NCBI RefSeq assembly: GCF_024714495.1
Contig: NZ_JAMZMJ010000003.1
Location: 62,001-126,000, forward strand
Reading direction: 5' to 3'
DNA: 64,000 bases
Source: Marinoscillum pacificum
Lineage (GTDB): Bacteria > Bacteroidota > Bacteroidia > Cytophagales > Cyclobacteriaceae
The translations under genes and the position numbers were made by a program. Under the pieces are notes generated by a model. That model ran no database searches and was not told the origin of the DNA. It saw only the letters and a list, made by a program, of their open reading frames with translations. This document shows, in pieces, positions 43,835 to 51,519 of the stretch. Position 1 is the stretch's first letter. Every line of letters starts with the position of its first letter.

Positions 43835-46177
43835 ATGAGTTACTGGATATACGCAGTGCCCGTGTTGGCACTGATAGGGATCGTTGTGATGATTATCAAG
43901 TCACAATGGGTCAACAAGCAGGATGCTGGAGATGATAAAATGCAATCTCTTGCTAACCACATTCGTGAAGGTGCGCTGGCATTTTTGAGTGCCGAATATC
44001 GTGTTCTTGCCATTTTCGTAGTAGTTGCAGGAATTCTTCTTGGTATCATTTCCATGATGGTGGAGACCACTCACTGGTTCATTGTGGTTGCTTTCGTGAT
44101 CGGAGCAATTTTCTCTGCTGTGGCTGGAAATATTGGTATGCGAATCGCTACTGCAGCTAACGTAAGAACAACGCAGGCTGCTAGAACTAGCCTTCCACAA
44201 GCATTGAAAGTGTCTTTCACAGGAGGAACGGTCATGGGCCTTGGAGTTGCTGGACTTGCTGTGTTTGGACTTAGTATCCTATTCATATTGTTGTTTACCT
44301 GGTTCATGGGAGGTAATTGGACTTCCAATGATGACATGACCATGGTACTAGAAGCATTGGCTGGATTCTCTCTTGGAGCAGAGTCTATTGCTCTGTTTGC
44401 TCGTGTGGGTGGTGGTATTTATACCAAAGCTGCTGATGTAGGAGCGGACCTTGTGGGTAAAGTAGAAGCTGGTATTCCAGAGGATGATCCAAGAAACCCT
44501 GCAACTATTGCTGATAACGTAGGTGATAACGTAGGTGACGTAGCAGGTATGGGCGCCGATTTGTTTGGTTCGTATGTAGCTACTGTATTAGCATCTATGG
44601 TGCTTGGTAACTATGTGATTCGCGATATGGGAGGATCTATCACAGATCAATTCAATGGCATTGGACCAATCATTCTTCCATTGGTGATCGCAGGTTTAGG
44701 AATCATTTTCTCGATCGCAGGTACCATGTTGATCAGAATTTCAGATAACAATGCCAAAGAAGCGCAGGTACAAAGTGCTTTAAATAAAGGTAACTGGGGA
44801 TCTATTATTTTGACTGCCGTTGCATGTTGGTTTATCATCCAGCACCTGTTGCCTGAGACTATTTCTATGAGTTTCTTCGGAGAAGGAGTGAAAACATTCT
44901 CTTCTCGATATGTATACTATGCGGTATTGGTAGGACTATTTGTTGGTGGAGCTATTTCATACTTTACTGAGTATTACACAGGTCTTGGTAAAAAACCAGT
45001 ATTAGATATCGTACAAAATTCAGCTACTGGAGCTGCTACTAATATCATTGCTGGTTTATCGACAGGTATGATTTCAACATTTGCGCCAATCTTGTTATTC
45101 GCTGGAGCGATCTGGGGTGCATATGAGTTAGCAGGTTTTTATGGTGTAGGTATCGCTGCATCTGCAATGATGGCTACTACTGCTATGCAGTTAGCAATTG
45201 ATGCATTTGGGCCGATTGCGGATAATGCTGGAGGTATTGCAGAAATGAGCGAGTTGCCAGAAGAAGTAAGAGGAAGAACTGACATCCTTGACTCAGTAGG
45301 TAACACTACCGCTGCTGTTGGTAAAGGTTTTGCGATTGCTTCTGCTGCTCTGACTGCTTTGGCACTTTTTGCTGCCTATGTAACCTTTACAGGTATCGAT
45401 GGAATCAACATCTTCAAAGCGGACGTACTTGCTGCTTTATTTATCGGGGGTATGGTGCCAGTAGTATTTTCAGCCCTTGCTATGAGATCTGTGGGTAAGG
45501 CTGCTATGGAAATGGTAAAAGAGGTTAGGCGTCAGTTCAAAGAAATTCCTGGGATCATGGAAGGAACTGGTAAACCAGAATATGGTAAGTGTGTAGATAT
45601 CTCAACTAAGGCTGCAATCCGTGAAATGATGTTGCCGGGAGCTATTACCATTGTTGCACCTATTTTGATAGGTTTCCTTATGGGACCTGAGGCGCTAGGT
45701 TCTTATATGGCCGGTGTTGCTGTGTCAGGTGTGCTTTGGGCGATCTTCCAGAACAATGCTGGAGGAGCTTGGGATAACGCTAAGAAGTCTTTTGAGGCTG
45801 GGGTGATGATTGATGGAGAGATGACTTACAAAGGTTCTGATGCCCACAAAGCTGCAGTAACTGGAGATACGGTTGGTGATCCTTTCAAGGATACATCCGG
45901 GCCATCCATGAATATCTTGATCAAATTAACTTGTTTGGTAGGTTTGGTAATCGCGCCAATTCTTGGAGAGATTTATGGAGGAGTTTCTCATAGTGCTGCT
46001 AATACCGAAGTGATAGAGCAAATAGTTGAGAAAAGAGAAATAAAGGTGACCATAGAAGGTGAGGATGAAGAAAATCTAAAAGCCGAAATCACCATTGTTA
46101 ACGGAGAGGATACTGAAACTAAGACTGTTGAAGGTTCTAAAGAAGAAATCGAAAAAGTAGTTGAAGATATTAAATAA
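43835..46177 (+). CDS. hppA: membrane-bound K+-dependent pyrophosphatase, Na+ or H+ pumping
   Basis: Couples hydrolysis of pyrophosphate to ion export across the inner membrane. 780 residues with about 16 membrane helices. The pyrophosphate-binding loop [21 protein letters not shown] is split by [27 protein letters not shown] has Ala at the position that is Lys in K+-independent forms, so K+ dependence is expected. After the last helix (about 716) comes a 64-residue charged tail with [19 protein letters not shown], which classical members lack. A strong terminator follows. Na+ versus H+ cannot be settled by eye. Confidence 0.95.
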   Translation: MSYWIYAVPVLALIGIVVMIIKSQWVNKQDAGDDKMQSLANHIREGALAFLSAEYRVLAIFVVVAGILLGIISMMVETTHWFIVVAFVIGAIFSAVAGNIGMRIATAANVRTTQAARTSLPQALKVSFTGGTVMGLGVAGLAVFGLSILFILLFTWFMGGNWTSNDDMTMVLEALAGFSLGAESIALFARVGGGIYTKAADVGADLVGKVEAGIPEDDPRNPATIADNVGDNVGDVAGMGADLFGSYVATVLASMVLGNYVIRDMGGSITDQFNGIGPIILPLVIAGLGIIFSIAGTMLIRISDNNAKEAQVQSALNKGNWGSIILTAVACWFIIQHLLPETISMSFFGEGVKTFSSRYVYYAVLVGLFVGGAISYFTEYYTGLGKKPVLDIVQNSATGAATNIIAGLSTGMISTFAPILLFAGAIWGAYELAGFYGVGIAASAMMATTAMQLAIDAFGPIADNAGGIAEMSELPEEVRGRTDILDSVGNTTAAVGKGFAIASAALTALALFAAYVTFTGIDGINIFKADVLAALFIGGMVPVVFSALAMRSVGKAAMEMVKEVRRQFKEIPGIMEGTGKPEYGKCVDISTKAAIREMMLPGAITIVAPILIGFLMGPEALGSYMAGVAVSGVLWAIFQNNAGGAWDNAKKSFEAGVMIDGEMTYKGSDAHKAAVTGDTVGDPFKDTSGPSMNILIKLTCLVGLVIAPILGEIYGGVSHSAANTEVIEQIVEKREIKVTIEGEDEENLKAEITIVNGEDTETKTVEGSKEEIEKVVEDIK

Positions 46178-46198
46178 TCTTTAAAACGATAAAAGTCC

Positions 46199-46232
46199 AA
46201 AAGCCCGTTAGGAGACCCTGACGGGCTTTTTT
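46199..46232 (+). terminator. Rho-independent terminator after hppA
   Basis: Arms AAAGCCCGT and ACGGGCTTT with an extended inner pairing (AGG/CCT), followed by six T residues. It lies 22 nt after the hppA stop. Confidence 0.85.
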
Positions 46233-46335
46233 AATGGTTTTATTTTCGAGGTTTTAAGTGTTCAATTATTAGTTGATTAGGTTGCTTTATGTAATTAAAG
46301 GTTTAATTGTGATAGTGTAACTATCTGTAAAATAG

Positions 46336-46362
46336 TTGGTTAAATAAAAATTATTATATTTG
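46336..46362 (+). promoter_or_regulatory. Bacteroidota-type promoter
   Basis: TTG at 46336-46338 and TATATTTG at 46355-46362, spaced by 16 nt, fit the -33 TTG and -7 TAnnTTTG consensus of Bacteroidota. It lies 23 nt before the ATG of the 46385 gene and just after the hppA terminator. Confidence 0.6.
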
Positions 46363-46384
46363 TGTAAATCAACGCGCCAATCTT

Positions 46385-46789
46385 ATGTTGAAAATTACAC
46401 GCCCGAACCTATTATCACTTGTTCTTTGGATGAGTGTAACTCCTCTTTTTTTGATTGCAAGTGGAACTTCAGATAAAGCCAAATTCGAAGAGTTATCTGA
46501 TCAGTTGAATGAAGCTATTGACTCAAGAAACTTTCAGGAAGCCAGAACTACCATGGAAGAGTTAATGCCATTAATGAAGGAAATTCTGAAAGAAAATAAG
46601 AAGCAACTTACAGAACTTAAGAAATCTGATACACCCGAGGAGGATCCCGAACAGTTTGAAACGAATCTCAACCGGAAAACAGAGCTGTATGATACGTTCA
46701 AGAAATTGGTGGAAGTTTCCCCGGCTGCCCTGCGCGGTAAATCACAGTTGATCAAAGATGGCATTACAGAGTTTGTCAACTTGATGTAA
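46385..46789 (+). CDS. small secreted helical protein, unknown function
   Basis: 134 residues. The N-terminus (residues 8-26, LLSLVLWMSVTPLFLIASG) is a signal-like segment; the rest is charged and helical with repeated Glu/Lys heptads (FEELSDQLNEAIDSRN, EELMPLMKEILKENKKQL), suggesting a coiled-coil or TPR-like periplasmic helix bundle. It has its own promoter and a downstream terminator at 46820-46852, so it is monocistronic. Not recognised. Confidence 0.65.
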   Translation: MLKITRPNLLSLVLWMSVTPLFLIASGTSDKAKFEELSDQLNEAIDSRNFQEARTTMEELMPLMKEILKENKKQLTELKKSDTPEEDPEQFETNLNRKTELYDTFKKLVEVSPAALRGKSQLIKDGITEFVNLM

Positions 46790-46819
46790 GATTTTATTCG
46801 ATTACTGATAATTATTCAT

Positions 46820-46852
46820 AGCCCCTTTTCACTGGTTGATTAGGGGTTTTTT
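46820..46852 (+). terminator. Rho-independent terminator
   Basis: Stem CCCCT/AGGGG with a loop of about 16 nt, followed by six T residues, about 30 nt after the stop of the small secreted protein. Confidence 0.6.
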
Positions 46853-46911
46853 CCTTTCTATTGAGTTCATTCCGTTAGATTTTATCAGTTTTGTGCCTCA
46901 AGATTAGGCGA

Positions 46912-48168
46912 ATGAAAAAAATTGTTGCGATTGTCACTATGAGTGTGACTTGCTTAGCGCTTTATGCTCAAACTTATTCTTATGAGGAAGTGCTGTCACT
47001 TGAAAGGAAAGTAGAAGGCCGTAAAAATTCGGATTGGGCCATGCAGCAGCCCTACGTGATCATGCTCAGCATTGATGGTTTTCGTTATGATTATGCTGAG
47101 CGCTATGGTGCTACTAATATTCAGTCAATCATTGACAGTGGGGTTTCTACAGAGCGTATGATTCCTTCATTTCCAAGTAAGACTTTCCCAAATCATTATG
47201 CCATCGTAACAGGAATGTATCCTGGTAATAATGGGTTGGTTAGTAATGAGTTTTATAGCAGAGAAAAGGACTATTGGTATAACATTAGAGATAAGAAAGC
47301 AGTGACGGATGCTTCATGGTACTCTGGTGTTCCAATCTGGGTACTTGCAGAGCAACATCAGATGCTATCCGCTAACTTTTTTTGGGTAGGGTCAGAGGCA
47401 CCAATCGAAGGGATTTATTCCACTTATTCCTATCCATACACAAGCCGAGTTGCAAATGAGCATCGTGTAGATCGAATCGTTGAATGGTTGGGTTTTTCTG
47501 AAAGGGAAAGACCGCACTTGATTTTAGGTTATTTCTCGTTGGTCGATGATGCAGGCCATCGTTATGGTCCCGAACATGAGAAGACTAAAGAAGCTGTACT
47601 TGAAATAGATCGAGTGATCGGTAAACTTTTGAAAGGTATAGAGTCCTCAGGTCTGCCGGTTAATGTAGTGTTAGTTTCTGATCATGGAATGGCTAACATC
47701 AGCCGAGGTATCGTTTTGCCAGAGGTTTTGGATTTAGATGATGCTAAGGTAGCGTACAGCTTTCCTCCAATGATCTATCAGCCGGATTCAGCAAAATTGG
47801 AAAAGCTTTACAATGAACTTTTGAAGGTAGAGAATATAGATGTCTACAAGGCGGATGCGGTTCCTGATTATCTGATGTTTGAAAATGAAGATTGCATAGG
47901 AGATTTGGTTCTTATCTCTAAGGCACCAACAGTGATTTTGGATAAAGCCAAACCAGTTTCTGGAGGTACGCACGGTTTTAATCCATTCGATCATGAGGAA
48001 ATGGGAGCAATTTTTTATGGAAGTGGTCCGTCATTTAAAGAAGGAGTTGAAATTTCACCATTTCAAAATATCCATATATATCCACTTTTAGCTGAGATAT
48101 TGGGCTTGAAGTATTCGCATGAGATAGATGGTAAATCTGCTGTTTTAGGCGGTATACTGCGAAAATAA
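46912..48168 (+). CDS. exported nucleotide pyrophosphatase/phosphodiesterase (NPP family)
   Basis: 418 residues from ATG 46912. A signal peptide ends at LYAQ (about residue 20). Alkaline-phosphatase superfamily, NPP type: metal D55 in MLSIDGFRYDY, nucleophile T91 in PSKTFPNHY, VDDAGHRYGP, VSDHGM and GTHGFNP supply the remaining metal ligands. Such enzymes hydrolyse nucleotide or phosphodiester bonds in the periplasm. The downstream DUF2784 gene is only 18 nt away. Substrate unknown. Confidence 0.92.
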   Translation: MKKIVAIVTMSVTCLALYAQTYSYEEVLSLERKVEGRKNSDWAMQQPYVIMLSIDGFRYDYAERYGATNIQSIIDSGVSTERMIPSFPSKTFPNHYAIVTGMYPGNNGLVSNEFYSREKDYWYNIRDKKAVTDASWYSGVPIWVLAEQHQMLSANFFWVGSEAPIEGIYSTYSYPYTSRVANEHRVDRIVEWLGFSERERPHLILGYFSLVDDAGHRYGPEHEKTKEAVLEIDRVIGKLLKGIESSGLPVNVVLVSDHGMANISRGIVLPEVLDLDDAKVAYSFPPMIYQPDSAKLEKLYNELLKVENIDVYKADAVPDYLMFENEDCIGDLVLISKAPTVILDKAKPVSGGTHGFNPFDHEEMGAIFYGSGPSFKEGVEISPFQNIHIYPLLAEILGLKYSHEIDGKSAVLGGILRK

Positions 48169-48186
48169 GGCGATTTTAAAATTGGC

Positions 48187-48606
48187 ATGCTTTTAGATAA
48201 GTATGCTATCATGTTACATCTTTTAGATTTGTTTCTTACGGTATTTCATAGTGCATTTGTACTATTTATTGTTTTTGGGTGGTTGCTTCCAAAATGCAGA
48301 AAATACCATGTTACCGCTATTTTATTGACTTTGGTGGCTTGGTTGTTACTAGGCCTTTACAAAGGTGTGATTGGCTATTGTCCATTAACAGATTGGCATT
48401 GGGATGTGAAAAGAGCATTGGGCGAAACAGGAATGCCGAGCTCCTTCATTGAGTACATGGTTGAGAAAATCCTTGGTCTCAATTTTCCAACACTAATGGT
48501 AGATGTTGCCACAGTGTCGGGTCTGGTTTTTGGAATAGTCATGAGTGTGTATGTCTATTCTAAGCATGTAAAAAGTCATGCAAAAGAGCCACAATCATTG
48601 ATGTAA
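48187..48606 (+). CDS. DUF2784 family membrane protein
   Basis: 139 residues with three or four membrane helices (about 12-33, 40-60, 103-124). The family hallmark GYCPLTDWHWDVKRALG lies between the second and third helices, matching DUF2784. The start may be ATG 48187 or ATG 48211 (MLHLLDLF). It follows the NPP gene by 18 nt. Function unknown for the family. Confidence 0.85.
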   Translation: MLLDKYAIMLHLLDLFLTVFHSAFVLFIVFGWLLPKCRKYHVTAILLTLVAWLLLGLYKGVIGYCPLTDWHWDVKRALGETGMPSSFIEYMVEKILGLNFPTLMVDVATVSGLVFGIVMSVYVYSKHVKSHAKEPQSLM

Positions 48607-48754
48607 GTTCCAAGATTAAGTAATTGAGAATTTTGAGAACTATTTCAGAGTCCATTTATCCTTTTTGGTATAAAAATATTCCCGATCAGCAGGAAAGTTG
48701 GAGGTGAGCATAATATGTTGTTAACTTGTAGTTGATTATAAGTCAACCTAATAT

Positions 48755-49156
48755 ATGAGTCGTCCAGAAAAACTTGAGATTCTTTATGTAGACGATGAAC
48801 CAGCGAACTTAAGAAGTTTTAAATCTGCGTTCAGACGTTTGTATAAAGTACACATTGCTGAGCATCCAACTTTGGCTATGGAAATTGTGAAGGAGAGAGA
48901 TTTGAAAATTGTTGTTTCAGATCATAGAATGCCTGATTTGGTAGGAACAGACTTCCTAAAGGAAGTTCACGCTTACGATGATAAGATCAAGAGAATTATC
49001 CTGAGCGGGTTTGTATCCAAAGAAGAATTGTTGGAGGCGAATAACTCATTTGGTTTGCATGCTTATATACCTAAGCCTTGGGATTTTGAAGATGTCAATG
49101 CTACGTTTGAAAGATTGCTATCCGAAGAGGAATCTCCAAAAATGAATTACGAATAA
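48755..49156 (+). CDS. single-domain response regulator
   Basis: 133 residues, a lone receiver domain. Acidic residues DDE at the N-terminal strand (EILYVDDEPAN), phospho-acceptor Asp in IVVSDHRMPD, a Ser/Thr in ILSGF and Lys in YIPKPWD are all present. The DHRMP variant is typical of RpfG-like receivers. No output domain, so it must signal by protein contact. No histidine kinase is adjacent; the hybrid kinase at 31534 lies far away. A strong terminator follows. Confidence 0.92.
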   Translation: MSRPEKLEILYVDDEPANLRSFKSAFRRLYKVHIAEHPTLAMEIVKERDLKIVVSDHRMPDLVGTDFLKEVHAYDDKIKRIILSGFVSKEELLEANNSFGLHAYIPKPWDFEDVNATFERLLSEEESPKMNYE

Positions 49157-49178
49157 GAATAAATTATTGTGGAAATAG

Positions 49179-49214
49179 AAGCCCTTCTCTTGTCGAAAAG
49201 AGAGGGGCTTTTTC
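49179..49214 (+). terminator. Rho-independent terminator after response regulator
   Basis: Long stem AGCCCTTCTCTT paired with AAGAGAGGGGCT (one G-T pair), a loop of 4-5 nt and a five-T run. It lies 23 nt after the receiver gene stop. Confidence 0.85.
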
Positions 49215-49438
49215 ATTTTGGTAAAAAATCCAATTCACTCTTCTAGATGAAACCTGTCTCAGTGGCTTTAAATGCGGTTATTGGGGTGATTGAATAAAAT
49301 TTATAACTGATTTAAGTTTTTGGCACGGTAATAGCTAATTAGTAATCAGGTTGGTTAATAAAAATATTTAAGAATAACTTTTTAGTTAGGTTAGGTTGGT
49401 GATTAGCTCCCCTCGTTCCAGAGGGGGGCTTTCTTTTT
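49215..49438 (+). ncRNA. candidate small RNA or ligase leader between two terminators
   Basis: About 190 nt with no ORF lie between the response regulator's terminator and a second terminator at 49405-49438; the full gap without a gene is 49157-49479. A terminator with no gene before it suggests a short independent transcript or a controlled leader upstream of the ligase gene. No known riboswitch is recognised and no clean promoter is seen. Confidence 0.3.
49405..49438 (+). terminator. orphan Rho-independent terminator upstream of DNA ligase
   Basis: Arms AGCTCCCCTC and GAGGGGGGCT (10 bp with one T-G pair), 6-nt loop, then TTCTTTTTT. It ends about 42 nt before the ligase ATG with no protein gene ahead of it. 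Confidence 0.75.
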
Positions 49439-49479
49439 TATAGCCAAACACAATGCTTGAATAATAGTTAGATAGTAAA

Positions 49480-51072
49480 ATGAAAGCATTTGCTCAACTT
49501 CTTCAGGATTTGGAAAACACCTCCAGTACACTGAAAAAAGTAGCCGCTCTAAAGTCTTATTTCCAATCTGTTTCCGATACTGATAAGGTTTGGACGATTG
49601 CCTTATTCACATCTAGAAGACCCAAGAGAAAAGTAAATACCAGGCTGTTAACAGCATGGGCTCTTGAAAAGGCTAGTATTGATGCTTGGCTTTTTGAGGA
49701 GAGTTATGCTGTGGTAGGTGATTTGGCTGAGACGCTTTCTTTGGTTCTTCCATACGCTTCAAACTCTGAGGATCATTCGCTGACTTATTGGTTGGAATAT
49801 TTACTTTCCATGGAGAATGATGAAGAAGCGGTGAAGAAAGGCAAAATCCTTCAAGCCTGGAGTGAATTGGAGCAACAAGAATGTTTTGTCTTCAATAAGC
49901 TGATCACTGGAGGTTTTAGAGTTGGCGTTTCTAAGAATTTAGTCATTCGAGCCATAGCTGAGTTGACAGATCATGAAGCTACAGAAATTACTCATCGATT
50001 AACAGGAAAATGGGATCCTTCAAGCATTTCCTTTGAAGAACTTGTTTTGAAGAAGGATGCGAATGAAGATCTGTCTAAGCCGTATCCTTTTTACCTTGCC
50101 TATCCTCTAGAGTCACCTATTGAAGAATTGGGAATGGTTGATGAATGGATAGCCGAGTGGAAATGGGATGGCATTCGTTCTCAATTGATCAAGCGAAAGG
50201 ATCAACTCTTTTTATGGAGTAGAGGTGAAGAACTGATCACTGAGAAATTTCCTGAGTTACAACCATTAAGTGAATTGATGCCAGATGGAGTGGTGATAGA
50301 TGGAGAGCTTTTACCTTTTAAAGATGGTCAGCCGCTTCCATTTTCGCTCTTACAGACCAGGATTGGGAGGAAAAATGTGACAAAAAAGCAACTGAAGGAA
50401 GCTCCTGCCAGAATACTTGCTTATGATCTGTTGGAATATGAAGGAAGAGATATTCGGGAAGAACCTATCTCCTGGAGACGAGAGAAACTGAAAGAAGTAC
50501 TGAGTCAGTCAGATATAAATGGCTTGATCATGCTTTCTGATGAGGTTTCGTTTTCAAGTTGGGAGGAACTTTCAATACTTAGAGAAGAATCTCGAGCGCA
50601 TTATGCAGAGGGTTTTATGTTAAAGCGAAAGTCTTCTGTTTATCAGACTGGAAGAAAGAGAGGAGATTGGTGGAAGTGGAAGGTAGATCCATTGAGTATA
50701 GATGCAGTGATGATTTATGCTCAGAAAGGACATGGTCGACGTGCTGACGTGTATTCTGACTATACGTTTGCCGTATGGGATGGAGATCAATTAGTGCCAT
50801 TTGTGAAGGCCTATTCTGGGCTCACAGATAAAGAAATATTGGAAGTTACTCGATTTGTCAGGGCTAATACAAAGGAACGTTTTGGCCCTGTAAGGACTGT
50901 AAATGTGACACAAGTGTTCGAGATTCATTTTGAAGGAATATCTGCTTCTACACGTCATAAATCAGGTATTGCGGTTCGATTCCCTAGAATTCACAGGTGG
51001 CGAAAAGATAAGAAGCCAGAAGAGGCGAATAGCTTAAAGGATCTACAGTCGCTATTAGAGGTATATGGTTAA
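49480..51072 (+). CDS. ATP-dependent DNA ligase (ligase-associated repair set)
   Basis: 530 residues. A helical N-terminal DNA-binding domain (about 1-200), adenylation domain with nucleophile K228 in EWKWDGIR, GELL, VIDGELLPF, and motif V KWKVDP, then an OB domain (about 410-520). This is the ATP-dependent type that in many bacteria pairs with an Lhr-type helicase, an MBL exonuclease and an MPE nuclease; all four are in this window. It seals nicks or breaks in DNA repair; replication uses an NAD-dependent LigA, which is not in the window. Confidence 0.94.
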   Translation: MKAFAQLLQDLENTSSTLKKVAALKSYFQSVSDTDKVWTIALFTSRRPKRKVNTRLLTAWALEKASIDAWLFEESYAVVGDLAETLSLVLPYASNSEDHSLTYWLEYLLSMENDEEAVKKGKILQAWSELEQQECFVFNKLITGGFRVGVSKNLVIRAIAELTDHEATEITHRLTGKWDPSSISFEELVLKKDANEDLSKPYPFYLAYPLESPIEELGMVDEWIAEWKWDGIRSQLIKRKDQLFLWSRGEELITEKFPELQPLSELMPDGVVIDGELLPFKDGQPLPFSLLQTRIGRKNVTKKQLKEAPARILAYDLLEYEGRDIREEPISWRREKLKEVLSQSDINGLIMLSDEVSFSSWEELSILREESRAHYAEGFMLKRKSSVYQTGRKRGDWWKWKVDPLSIDAVMIYAQKGHGRRADVYSDYTFAVWDGDQLVPFVKAYSGLTDKEILEVTRFVRANTKERFGPVRTVNVTQVFEIHFEGISASTRHKSGIAVRFPRIHRWRKDKKPEEANSLKDLQSLLEVYG

Positions 51073-51113
51073 TTGGGAATTTGATTATCTTCAATTAACT
51101 AAACTTTAACCCT

Positions 51114-51500
51114 ATGAAAATTATTTTTGAATGGTTGCTAAGCATCCTTGCGGCATTTCTGTTATTGCAAACCTTATTTTTTAAATTTTCTGGAAGTGAT
51201 GAAAGCGTTTACATATTCACCCAAGTTGGTATGGAGCCTTGGGGACGTTGGACATCAGGATTTATTGAATTGATAGCAGGCGTTCTGTTGCTTTGGCCAA
51301 AATACAGAGTTTATGGTGCTATTGTTGCACTAGGAGTGATCTCAGGAGCCATCTTCTTTCACTTGACCAGTTTGGGAATCGAAGTAATGCATGATGATGG
51401 GCAGTTATTCTACTATGCCTTGACGGTCTTTATTAGTAGCTTAATGATTTTATGGATGCGAAAAGATGATTTACCTTTCCTGAATAAACAAACTGCTTGA
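51114..51500 (+). CDS. DoxX-family membrane protein
   Basis: 128 residues with four membrane helices (about 5-24, 50-65, 70-90, 97-115). The TLFFKFSG start and the FTQVGMEPWGRWTSGFIELIAG segment broken by the first loop match DoxX-like proteins. It sits between the ligase and helicase genes with gaps of 41 and 19 nt. It is not a known part of the repair set, so it is either a passenger or a local addition. Function unknown. Confidence 0.8.
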   Translation: MKIIFEWLLSILAAFLLLQTLFFKFSGSDESVYIFTQVGMEPWGRWTSGFIELIAGVLLLWPKYRVYGAIVALGVISGAIFFHLTSLGIEVMHDDGQLFYYALTVFISSLMILWMRKDDLPFLNKQTA

Positions 51501-51519
51501 TTTTATTCTTTAGAGGGGA

